Positions 24,401 through 33,072 of a DNA stretch of 64,000 nucleotides are shown here, piece after piece. The notes under the pieces are model-generated. The model was not told the origin of the DNA and made no database searches. It saw only the letters and a program-made list of their open reading frames with translations. The DNA lies in assembly GCF_964340395.1 (NCBI RefSeq), contig NC_135553.1, positions 10,182,501 through 10,246,500 on the forward strand, given 5' to 3'. The translations under genes were made by a program, and so were the position numbers. Position 1 is the stretch's first letter, and every line of letters starts with the position of its first letter. Source of the DNA: Glandiceps talaboti. Lineage: Eukaryota > Hemichordata > Enteropneusta > Spengelidae.

Positions 24401-26583
24401 TCAAAACTCTCCATGCCCACCCCTTTCCCAACAATGCTCTTCTCTTCTCTAATAGGGTGGTTCTACAAGAACACCGCATGCAGATGATGACAGACGAGAC
24501 CGCGAGGACAGACACCATCCTCGCAGTTCAACCACCAGGGCATTGGCAGGTACAGCCAAGCTAAAACAGGATCCAGGGCCGCCATTAGGTGCCGGTGCAC
24601 CAAGCCCTGCCCCTGGTAAGTTAACACAGCCAAAACAACGACAGAACTGGGGATGGGTGTAATCTCAGTCAGTCTCATCATGTGTACAACATATGGAGCA
24701 ACACAGATTTTATACATCAGTTTTGTAAACATACAGCCTTTGTTTTCTTTGATTTCAAAGTGATTATAGCAACAAAATCAAAACCTAGACAAAAATAACT
24801 ACATGTTTTCTGTAGAAGAAAAAAAAAATGTAATTTTAAATTTAAAAGTACCAGTTATGGTCACAATTTTGCAGCTCTTGTACATATTATTTGTGCCTGA
24901 AAAAGGGCATTTTAATTTGATCTATTTACAAGCCCAGCACCAGTTCTTTTGATTGCAAATTACTTTTTTCTGCTTGTTTTGATGTGCAATATTTCTGCTT
25001 TATTTCCACATTCTGTGTCTAATATTTTCAACTAGCCACTCTTCACCTTTCATCTGTATTGTAACTATCAATGCCACTTTCATTGCGCTTTGAATACTTC
25101 TGCTTCAGAACTATTCCCATTGTCTACTGAAACAACTCATTCAATGAAATCTTCTTTCTCCTGGGGGGGGGGGGGGGGGGGGGGCATTTGTTTGTACACA
25201 GAAAAGTACAAGTTTAGCAAAACAAGATTAACTGTGGCCTAAGAACTTTTTTCCGTCAGTATGCTGTTTAAAAATGTTGAGGAAATATTCACAGAAAATG
25301 GTCAAAGAATCATTCTCTCTGAACAATGAAAAGCTAAGCAAAATTCAATGTTATTCTGTATTTGATGACACCTGCATAATGAAAGCCATAAACTGTTAAC
25401 TAAAATTAGTCATTCTGAGATCTTTCTCAATGTTGTGTATAGATAATGTAAAACAGAATGATATAATCTGAGACTCTTTCCAGACATAGAATTTACAAAA
25501 CTTAGTGTTAACCCTTGTATAGCATCTAGCAGTAGTACAATGGGAATCAGTCACTGGAAATTTACCATGTACTAAACAGGACTTGTTTTTTTTCCCCATT
25601 TCTCATGCATGTTTGTTCTGTCTAGGTTCTGGTGTAGAGCGTAGTAGAATTAGAACTGGTAGAACTAATAAAGACAGGGCCAGTGAGTCTAGAACTGGCA
25701 GGACAAAACATAGGCTACCAGAAACCCACTACAACTAACAACACCACCACCAACAACAACACAAGGGCCACAGATAGCACTAGTACACAAATCCTTTTCA
25801 TATAGTCTCTATTTTGACCAAGAACCTTTCACAGTTTTATTAGTGTATCGAGAGGGGAAGAATTTTGATTTGACAGAAGTAAAACTTTGTATGAGAAAGT
25901 ACTGTTTCTCTTTGTCTATCTCAATATAAGTGAATTCTCTTATGTCTGTATTTTGCAAATGAGACTTTTGTAGACTACACATCTGTATTGTAATAACAGT
26001 CACTTGCATCTGTTGCTAAGGTTTAACACTACTGCATTGATATGTACAACATATGGGTGTTTTCATCCTAGGCAGACCTGCACTACTTGTAAAGCATGTT
26101 GGGTGCACTGTAGTGAATGGAATTGTAACTATTCATGGCACTGTTTAAATTTTTTGGTTATGGCCATATTTGATGGCTTCACCAAATATACCCAGCTTGG
26201 TTTGCCTGGTTAGTGCAGGACCGCTTCATTTCCGCTTTCATTCCAATAGTAACCTTGTCACCTATCATAGTGTTCACTACGGCCATCTACGGCACCGATT
26301 GTACACAGTGTGTTTTATCACTTTTTTGCATTACTTAGCTAATCCATCTCCCCGTCCAGTGTCTCGAGCCGAGGCTCAGAGAAACGTCAGCCGCCGGCTA
26401 CACCGAGGAGTACCTCCCATATCAAGCGCAGATCCCCTCAGGAGGGAACCAACCCGCATGTCAACCTCGTATCCAACCATGAACGGAATGGGCAGTGGAC
26501 CTATCCGACCAGAGACTGCACTCAAAGAAAGAGACCCTGATAACACTGCTAGGTCATCTTCCTCCAGATATCTCAAAAAATAA
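9478..26583 (+). CDS. CSNK1D: Casein kinase 1 delta/epsilon, complete
   Basis: Coding exons are 9478-9553, 9774-9884, 13261-13409, 19141-19369, 21745-21915, 22493-22641 (or 22719-22870), 24456-24615 and 26339-26583 (TAA). The main form has 429 codons; human delta/epsilon have about 415. The start [20 protein letters not shown] is that of the family. Visible are the glycine loop, Lys38 (AIKLE), HRDVKPDN with Asp128, DFG at 149-151, and Arg178, the residue changed in the hamster tau mutant. [13 protein letters not shown], the nuclear-localisation/kinesin-homology stretch, is also present. The tail keeps SPRPVS and RLHRG plus a Ser/Arg-rich end, where human isoforms are autophosphorylated. Family roles include phosphorylation of PERIOD, Wnt and Hedgehog components in nucleus and cytoplasm. 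Delta and epsilon separated within vertebrates, so this is probably the single co-orthologue. Unusual points are the duplicated exon 6 and a second possible last exon. Confidence 0.96.
12913..13030. mobile_element. hAT-like MITE, shorter relative of 18454-18618
   Basis: The left end CAGTGTTTTCACCAAGG and right end GTAACAAAAATACACT form imperfect inverted repeats. The inside shares CCCTGGTAACAG and GGTTAGATTTTAC with the copy at 18454-18618. No target duplication was seen. It lies in the intron before the third coding exon of CSNK1. Confidence 0.5.
13885..14345. mobile_element. Long imperfect inverted repeat, foldback element
   Basis: The left arm (about 13887-14001) and right arm (about 14225-14340) are inverted copies. 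Shared words include TGTGATTTTGA, GATGTTTAACTGGAAGCAAAT, TACAATTCCTGTAA and GCAAATAGA. Arms of about 115 bp flank a core of about 220 bp without a gene. A separate smaller inverted repeat around CAGGGGTG/CACCCCTG follows at about 14473-14575. No target duplication was resolved. Confidence 0.7.
16225..17054. mobile_element. 830-bp Mutator-like non-autonomous element
   Basis: The ends match the CAATCTGATTAAAATC termini of the 223-bp palindrome (left end two mismatches; the right end carries a small internal insertion). Terminal inverted repeats extend about 220-230 bp on each side, ending near the shared GACGCAACCT(G/C)ATTGGCTG block. Flanks CCCAAGGAT (16216-16224) and CCCAAAGAT (17055-17063) agree at 8 of 9 bases, as expected for an aged 9-bp target duplication. 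The unique middle, about 400 bp, has no transposase. It lies in an intron of CSNK1. Confidence 0.85.
17698..17980. repeat. Tandem duplication, about 165 bp unit
   Basis: Two copies share TGTGAAATATGRAAATTCAG and ATTGTAATTTACATGGAAAG-type words in the same order. No coding sense is apparent. It lies in a CSNK1 intron. Confidence 0.6.
18454..18618. mobile_element. hAT-like MITE
   Basis: The ends are CAATGTTTTTGCTAAGG and CCCTTAACAAAAACACTG, inverted copies of each other with few mismatches; CAGTG-type ends are usual for hAT elements. The 165-bp inside has GGAAACCCCGGTAACAG and the related GGGGAACCCCGATAA. No 8-bp duplication was found, so the family call rests on the termini. Confidence 0.6.
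20277..20422. mobile_element. Imperfect hairpin repeat, MITE-like
   Basis: AATATTTTTC and GTGACCTAAGG on the left pair with CCTTAGGTCA and GAAAAATATT on the right, around a short CpG-containing centre (CGCTACTCATCTAGCGACTC). A related sequence downstream (about 20455-20580) recurs in diverged form near 21475-21600. These look like parts of one interspersed family. Confidence 0.5.
22105..22396. repeat. Tandem array of octamer-like words (ATTTGCAT/ATGTAAAT)
   Basis: About two and a half diverged units of about 125 bp. Each contains facing copies of ATGTAAAT...ATTTGCAT or ATTTACAT, then AAACCCAGC(T/A)GAGAG and CTCTTGTC. The word ATTTGCAT is the POU-factor octamer. The array lies between CSNK1 exons 5 and 6a, starting 190 nt after exon 5. 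Confidence 0.7.
22493..22641 (+). CDS. CSNK1D: CSNK1 exon 6a (canonical copy of a duplicated kinase-domain exon)
   Basis: The exon is 149 nt. It enters after one base of a Ser codon and leaves at a codon end. It encodes [15 protein letters not shown], then the [16 protein letters not shown] core, and ends DWNLLKF, the C-terminal lobe of the kinase. Residues that separate it from 6b (Arg in SLRF, Gln in HRQG, final KF) agree with human CK1 delta/epsilon. The acceptor is TTTCTGTCCAACAG and the donor GTAAGT. The downstream intron to 6b is only 77 nt. Confidence 0.93.
22719..22870 (+). CDS. CSNK1D: CSNK1 exon 6b (diverged duplicate, probable mutually exclusive exon)
   Basis: The exon is 152 nt with the same entry and exit phases as 6a. 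It encodes [15 protein letters not shown], the same [16 protein letters not shown] core, and ends DWNLLKIN, one residue longer. Against 6a, changes are E/D, T/V, R/G, D/E, E/D, Q/K and F/IN. The acceptor is CATCAATCTACAG and the donor GTAAGT. Roughly 19 of 50 codons differ silently, which points to long purifying selection rather than a dead copy. Using 6a and 6b together would shift the frame, so the two should be alternatives. Confidence 0.9.
23818..23836. repeat. (CA)n microsatellite
   Basis: A short CA tract lies just left of the foldback MITE at 23848. Confidence 0.8.
23848..24192. mobile_element. 345-bp foldback MITE
   Basis: Left arm (23848 to about 23975) and right arm (about 24060-24192) are inverted copies. 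Ends are GGCCTTATGGATTAGGAG and CGTCATCCATATGGCC, with inner words TTTATTTTGGAA / TTCCAAATAAA, AAACAACTTATGCCAAGTC / GACTTGGCGTATGTTGTTT. The centre holds a smaller perfect hairpin, AAAATGTTTATTG paired with CAATAAACATTTT. It encodes nothing. Related pieces lie at 1-37 and 51526-51667. No target duplication was found. Confidence 0.85.
25163..25184. repeat. 22-nt G homopolymer
   Basis: The longest of eight G or C runs of 12 or more bases in the window. It lies in a CSNK1 intron. Confidence 0.9.
25626..25738 (+). CDS. CSNK1D: Candidate alternative last exon of CSNK1
   Basis: After TTGTTCTGTCTAG an open stretch continues in the phase left by exon 7 (24456-24615). It encodes 37 residues and ends in TAA: a basic Ser/Arg/Thr-rich tail with RTGRT occurring twice, finishing LPETHYN. 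The usual last exon (26339) uses the same phase and carries the conserved SPRPVS/RLHRG tail. This one would therefore replace it and give a shorter protein of about 385 residues. Vertebrate CSNK1D is known to vary its C terminus by splicing. No clear AATAAA follows closely, which lowers confidence. Confidence 0.6.
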
Positions 26584-28039
26584 GAGTTGGATGAGTGAAA
26601 ACGTATTGTCTCTGTGGAAAAAACTTCTGAAAAGATTTATATAATATTTAATTTTGAAGAGGAGATAAAAGTTGACAAGCTCATGCCATCCAAGACAATT
26701 AACTTATTGCGACTCAAGTGAAGGCTGTTGTGATTAGAATCTGTGTTCTTGATACTAAAAACAAATCTGTGCAGCTCACTGTGAAGACGTTTCTTATTTG
26801 TTTGTGTTGAGAACATGCAGAAGGATTTTCTGGCATGTACTTCAGAAATACAAGAGCGTTGGCGCTCCGTTGGCTTTGTTAACAGATACTTGTGTGCATC
26901 GTCAGATTTCTGTTTGAGAAGTGTACAGGATTTCCTCCGCTCAGAACAAGGCTAACGTTTGGTAGAGCTGGCCCACCAAGTTATGTTTATAAGCAGACTG
27001 CTGACAGGCAATCATTATTCTCATCACCATGGGAACCAACATGTCATGACTGAAACTTTTTTCTATCCATGACTATCTTGTGTGTTTTTTTTTTTGTGCT
27101 CAAAAAGTTTCACCCCAAGTTCAAAGGTGTTTTGATATAGCACTCTTTGTTGGGGGGGAAATGTAACAAGTTTGATGAAGTCCAAATTTTTTTGACCAGA
27201 TTCTCTTTTTTGTGTAACATTTTGTGTGATATACATGTAAATATAACGAGTAAACACAACATAGAACCCTGTGGGTAGGATCACTGCTTCTATACAAGGG
27301 ACATTACTGCAAAACAGAAGTGTTTTTTGAGGGTGTGGGAAAGGGGTTATGGGAGAGGGTTGGGGTGAATATTTTGTCACGCACTGCATTTAGACGTTCA
27401 TGCTCGCTTCCTATAGTATACAACACATTGGTTATTTGTGATGCATCTTTTGTTGTATCTGGTTGTGTAACATTACATACATTAATACCATGTTTTAGCA
27501 GTGTCTGTATTTGGTGAAATATATAGTGTACATTGTTCATTGTAGTGTAGATGTATTAAATGCTAAAGGATCACAGTCAAAGCAGACGAAAAATCACTCA
27601 CATTTGAATCACCATAGCAACAACCACAGAAACTGTCACATAGCAGCCATTGCAGCCAAAGTTTAAAGTTGAAGAGTTTGACAGCTGTGTTTTGTTTTTT
27701 TATGACGTGCACATGAAGGGTAAACATGTTTTCCAGAATTTATTTTCTGTTCAGTTCGAAAAGAGACATCTTTTTGCTGCTAGTCAAAAGAGCAGTTAAA
27801 AATCTTTGTATACTGAGGCTGAAAATTAAAATCTTGGAGACCGATATGATTGTAGCAAATGTAAGCCAAGTGTGTGCAACTCTTGTGGCAAATTTTGGAT
27901 GACCTTCAACAGCATATAGCGAAGCTTTCGTGCTCCAAAAAAATGATCACATAGACTTGCTTTGTCGTAATGTAGAACATACAGAAATGATTTATCCATA
28001 TTTTTCACATGATTACAATAACTTGGCCTGCATTTTGTA

Positions 28040-28360
28040 TTGAATACTGCAAATTGGGTTTGCCTGTCCCATTTTGTGGAATCATACACACTTTGAGTAT
28101 AGTTAATGTATCCTTTTGGACAGTCAAACTCAATTCGTAGTCGTAAGACAAAAGTATTGGCTAGTATTAACTTGATCAATGACTTGGCAAGCGTATGGTA
28201 TCTAATGCTACAAATTGGGCTTGACTGTCCCAGTTCGTTAATCAGACCTTGGAGGAAGGACTGTGTTCCTACCTCCATGATCAGACACACTTTGATTTGG
28301 ACAGTCAAATTCAATTTGTAGTAGTGGTCGTCATAAGGCAATGTTTTGGCTAGTAAAAGT
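28040..28360. repeat. Two tandem hairpin units in the CSNK1 3' region
   Basis: Unit 1 (about 28045-28175) and unit 2 (about 28205-28355) each start with CAAATTGGG(T/C)TTG(C/A)CTGTCCCA and end with TTTGGACAGTCAAA(C/T)TCAATT, then GTCGT, then TTGGCTAGTA. Within each unit the first and last blocks are inverted repeats of about 20 bases, so a transcript could fold into two similar stems. Confidence 0.7.
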
Positions 28361-28653
28361 GTCAGGAGATTGAAATGTGTTGTGCAAACTTCAAATTGAT
28401 TGCATATGACAAGTGATCCTATACCTGTATACATGGGTTCTACCACAACAAACTTTCGTAATGTGTGCACATAGTAAGTATTATTGTAGAAATAGACAAG
28501 GTCCTCCCTGTACTTTTTTTTACCCGATTGCACTTCCTTGTTTTAATTTTTCATATCATCAAGAAACCTAATGTTGTCACTTTTTTGTTTGTGGTGATCT
28601 TTTTTCTTTTTTCTTTTTTCCGACAGTACTTTTATTTTTCCTGCTAGACCTCC

Positions 28654-28659
28654 AATAAA
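28654..28659 (+). terminator. Distal poly(A) signal, probable CSNK1 3' end
   Basis: AATAAA about 2.07 kb after the CSNK1 stop is followed within 50 nt by GT-rich sequence (ATGATGTGTGGTTGTGTCG), the usual downstream element. Confidence 0.5.
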
Positions 28660-29029
28660 GAATTTCAACCTGTACAGCATTTCCATAAAATATGATGTGT
28701 GGTTGTGTCGTTATTTATTGGAATGTTACTAAGAGTGCTGTATGGGAATTTGCCATGACATTGTTATAGAGCTTAGTTTGTAAAAGTTGAATGTCTTACT
28801 TGAGTAGCCGTTTCTGTCAATGCTAAATGTTGTTGAGTTGGATGTACGGTAGGAGAATGTTTATTTTGTGTGGTCAAGAAAACTAGACTTTACAAGGTGT
28901 GCCATTGAACATTGGTGAAATGTGAAAATTCTCGGTACCTGAAATAGAATATTACTGCCTAGGTGTGTCATAAGAATAATGGAACATTCAATTTCTTGGT
29001 CAACACCTTAACTTACACTTCACATGCAT

Positions 29030-29250
29030 TACTACAGGCACGCAGGGGAATAAGTCAACCTTCTTGTTCTATTTTGGCCCTTTAGTATGAGGTGAAATGC
29101 TATTGCAGGTACCGAGAATAAGTCAACCTTATTCTATTTTGATGCTCTCGAGCATAAGCTATAATACTATGCAGGTACCGAGCATAAGTTGACCTTGTTC
29201 TTTTTTGACACTAACACGAGGTCAATACATATACAGGTACCTAGAATTGT
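29030..29250. repeat. Tandem repeat, about 70-bp unit, three copies
   Basis: Copies begin GCAGGTACCGAGAATAAGT and continue CAACCTT-TTCTATTTTG. Three diverged units lie in the CSNK1-BUD31 intergenic region. Confidence 0.7.
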
Positions 29251-29639
29251 CAAGTTCAATTTTACTATCCTTTGTTGTGACCTTGACAGCGTGTATATAC
29301 TCCTTGAGAGGTTCAATAGTTTTGGAGAGTTTGGAAAATTGTAATGATACTTGTGAAGTGGTATGTCGTGATACTGAAATTTGCCACTGCTCAACAAGTA
29401 AAGTTTCTGTGCCATGACAAGCCAAGTGGGTGGAAACATATAAATTGACAACAATTACCAGTGCAGTTAGACACACCAACAAATTAGAGTCTGACCATCC
29501 CCTATGAGTGATGTGACTAACAAAAGACTGAAGGCGAGAACTGCTTACAGCATGTACAGTAAATAACCTAAGTTGGTCTCAAAAGAAATGCCTTGGCAAT
29601 CTTAACATTATGTAGTGCCAAACTTGAGGGTAGTTGGAT

Positions 29640-29942
29640 GACATGTAGAAAGATTGATGGTAGTTTCTCCCCTGTGAACACCTATACACTATTTGAGACC
29701 CGCCTAGCTTTGATACACAACTGGAGACTCTTCTAGCTACTTTGGTTATTGATAGCCTTGTTTGTTCACAAAGTCTGTTTTCAGCTACTACAGGGACGGT
29801 GTTAACAAATTAATACCAGTGAAAGATTAATGGTGGTTTCTCCCCTCTGTACATCTGTTTATACACTATTGGAGACCCTTGTAGCTTTGATACACTGCTA
29901 GAGACCCTCAAACGTATGATTAATGATAGTCTTGTTTGACAT
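29640..29942. repeat. Tandem duplication, about 175 bp unit
   Basis: Two copies share AAAGATTRATGGTRGTTTCTCCCCT, TATACACTATT-GAGACC, TAGCTTTGATACAC and TTGATAGCCTTGTTTG-type words in order. Confidence 0.75.
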
Positions 29943-30724
29943 CAGTGATTAAAGCTTGAATGACAAACACTAGGGGTTTTTGTCTTGGGTTCACTGACCA
30001 GCAAGGTACTACCCATACCAGCAGGTCTAATGACCCCTTCTCCAAGGATACTTCTGATCTCAGAAAGATTGCCATACAGTTCATGACGAGAAAAGGTTGC
30101 ATGCTTGGGTCAGATTGTTGTTGTGTGGGTGGATGTGAAACAATGTTTTGGTATGTTGGGGATCTCCACCAAAACTGAAAACTCTGTTGTGTACCCTAGC
30201 TTGTTTGGTAATCCACACAAAATAAATGAGACGTGAAGCATGTGAGTATAAAGGAACTATGAGAGTATTCTGCATGATAAAAACATAGGTCTCTAAACAA
30301 ACTTGTCAGCAAAGAAAAGCTGGGCCCAGAATTCTTCTAGTGTGATGGGGCTGCAGTGAAAAGTTCTCATGTACAGCTTTTCCAGTATGCTGAGTAATTA
30401 GGAACTCTTTAATAAATCATATTTGTATTAATGCAAGAATTTTGATGTTCTAGAGGAATTTTAGGGGAAAATGTATGGCCATACCAACAGATATTGAATT
30501 GAATATTTATTACTGAAAAGAAAAAGAAAAGTTAACATCACAAAAGTAAAATATATGGAAAGGAAAATTGAAACGAATAAAAGGAGTCAGAAAATAGCTG
30601 TAATAAACACATCTGACACCTAGAAACAACAGTTCATGTTTTGGATGAAAATTACATTTGAAATAAATGTTCTATAAAGCTATTGTCAGTAGATGAAATG
30701 ACTTCAAATATTTAAATAGCTCTC

Positions 30725-31165
30725 CATGTTGTATGTTCACCGTTTATTATAAAACGGTTCAGTAGAACCCATGTTCTACATGTTCACCATTTTGAGCATG
30801 AAACAATTCAGTAGAGAACCCATGCTATACATGGTCAGCATTTCTAAAAACAGTTCAGTATAGAACCTGTACTGTACATGGGTCAGCATTTCTAGAAACA
30901 GTTCAGTATAGAACCTGTGCTGTACATGGGTCAGCATTTCTAGAAACAGTTCAGTATAGAACCTGTGCTGTACATGGGTCAGTATTTCTAGAAACAGTTC
31001 AGGAGAGAGTCGTGTTACACGTTCGCCATTTCTAGCATAAAACTGTTCAGTAGAGAATTCGTTTTAATACATGTTCACCGTTTCTGGCTCAAAACTGGTC
31101 AGTAGAGAACCCATGTTTTACATGTTCACCATTTCTAGCATAAAACAGGTCAGTATACTGTTTTA
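30725..31165. repeat. Minisatellite with 48-55 bp unit, about eight copies
   Basis: The central copies have a 48-bp unit including TTTCTAGAAACAGTTCAGTA, then GAACCTGTGCTGTACATG. Outer copies carry TCTAGCATAAAAC in place of TCTAGAAAC and are longer. Inner copies are nearly identical and outer ones diverged, the usual pattern of unequal exchange. Confidence 0.88.
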
Positions 31166-31664
31166 TGAGAGTGATGAGGAGATATCAGCGTTGCCTTTCA
31201 TTAAACACACACACACACCCATCACTTACTGACAGCCAGAAACAAACACAGAAAACCTGGACAATTGAATGTAAAGAACTGTTTGCATTATAAACTTACG
31301 GATTGTTGAGGTTAGGAAGAGAGTACATGGTAGGCTATTGTGATTTGTGTTTCTGTACAGGGACTACTAATATTTATCTTTGGACTCTGGAGACAGACAT
31401 TTCTATTCTCATAACTCAACTCAGACAGGTGTTGACTGTGTACTTTCAAGGACCATTTAAGTATCTCAACATAAAAGCTATATACAAATATTAGCATTAT
31501 TGTATGACTGGCAAATCTACATGAGGGGCGAGTGTAACACAACAATAGTTTGCCACAGGTGTCATGCCAAAATTTACCAGATTTAAACTGAATGACTTGC
31601 TTGCAAGGGCAAAACCATAGATTTTTGGTCTTACACACATTGTTGGAATGCAAAATCCTGAGCT

Positions 31665-32076
31665 ATAGGTATTATAAATGATGTACCCCTTAATTGGAAA
31701 ATTAATTATATGAAACTACGTGAATTTGGAGCTTGCATCGTTAACATATTGCCTAATTATCGAAAATCATTTATTATGCAAATTAACCATTACGATTATA
31801 ACCTACCTCATTAGAAAAACCACTCCACTAAAAGAATGGTCTCCAAAGCCAACCTGTCTTATCTTAGAATTAAACCATCTAACAACCTTATGATAACACG
31901 AATGTCAATCTAATCAGTTCTTGTCATAGGAAAGAATAAGATGTGTAGCAAGTTTCATTAGAATCAATAACAGTAGTTTTTGAGATATCGTGTTCACAGA
32001 CAGACAGACAGACACACACATACACACACACACGCAGACAGATAATAATATAACCTCCCATTTTCAGGCGGTAAAA
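31665..32076. mobile_element. Interspersed repeat with CAGACAGACAGA tail
   Basis: The right part reads AGTTTCATTAGAATCAATAA, then TTTTTGAGATATCGTGTTCA, then (CAGA)n/(CA)n, then GATAATAATATAACCTCCC. This tail design recurs in non-autonomous repeats of many marine invertebrates, as I recall. The left boundary is uncertain. No gene is inside. Confidence 0.5.
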
Positions 32077-33058
32077 ATGGTACAATTTTTTGTTTGTTTT
32101 TAGAGGGACATTCTACAAAGATTTTCAAAAGCTGACTGACTACTAAAGTGTCAATGCTGAAACATCACTCATTGCAATCGTCTCTAATTTGGATACTGCT
32201 AACAAGAACCAAACCAGGGTTGAATATTTCTGAGTTGTGTAGGTATTGAATGTGTGGTTGTGCAGCAAAACAGACATCCGGGCAAAGTAATTGTAGTCAT
32301 CAGCAAAAACGAATGCCTAACAATGTACTCACACCCCATATGTGAAAACAAAAGTATACAACAAATCCACAATGAGGGCGCAATTTACATTACAGTAACA
32401 GAATCCTAAAGCAGACATTTTCAACATGTGTATATAAAAGTTTATTTCAAAGGAATGTGAACTGATGAAAGCACAACACAGAGGCTGTCAGAAAACTGCT
32501 TTCTCAATCAAATGTTACTACTAAATCTGATAATGACCTTTTAACTATCAGCTCAACTCATATTACTATTGAAAGAAAGCACGTTTTTACCTTACGGATT
32601 CAGATATCACATCAATGCATTTATTTTAAGGTTTCACAAAGTACTAGCAAAACAAGTAATATTACTACAAATACACAAATGAGCACAGAAAAATATGAAA
32701 TCCTTGTGAAAGTATAACGATGCTCCAGTAGCAGTGTGCCCTCTAGTGATAGCCAAATTCCATTGCTGTGAGTCAAAATGATAAAAACTGGGATTTCTTG
32801 TGAGTCACCACATAGTAAGAGATTGGAGAACACCAAATTTTGGTGTGTCACTAGAAATTGTGTGCGTCAGTGATGCATCAAATTGGCTTAGAGGGCACAC
32901 TGTTGGTAGTTTGATGTACTGCTTGAATACAGCCATACAGTCCATATATTACACCTAGTACTTTGATATTGAGACAACAATGTAGAAACTTTCATAGCAG
33001 TATACATGATAGTAGTAGTCCACGAAGGTAACAGGATATAAATATAAAACCACATCCA

Positions 33059-33064
33059 TTTATT
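33059..33064 (-). terminator. Poly(A) signal of BUD31, 8 nt after the stop codon
   Basis: On the minus strand AATAAA follows the BUD31 TAA (33075-33073) with only eight bases between. The 3' UTR would be roughly 30-45 nt, unusually short. Confidence 0.6.
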
Positions 33065-33072
33065 GATGATCT

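Larger units (their letters stand above)
26584..28680 (+). other. Probable long 3' UTR of CSNK1
   Basis: Downstream of the TAA no AATAAA occurs until CCAATAAAG at 28652-28660; a weaker ATTAAA lies near 27555. If the distal signal is used the 3' UTR is about 2.1 kb. The inside has two tandem hairpin-forming units (28040-28360) and an unbroken 235-codon minus-strand frame (27826-28533) that I do not recognise and do not call as a gene. Confidence 0.5.
28681..33058. other. Intergenic region between CSNK1 and BUD31
   Basis: The two genes face each other tail to tail. Apart from the tandem repeats and the interspersed repeat listed separately, no exon, RNA gene or conserved motif could be supported here. 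Confidence 0.6.

Noticed and set aside
27826-28533. 235-codon minus-strand frame as a gene
   Set aside because: No recognisable domain, no promoter or poly(A) context, overlaps internal repeats and the CSNK1 3' region. Kept as a finding, not as a CDS.
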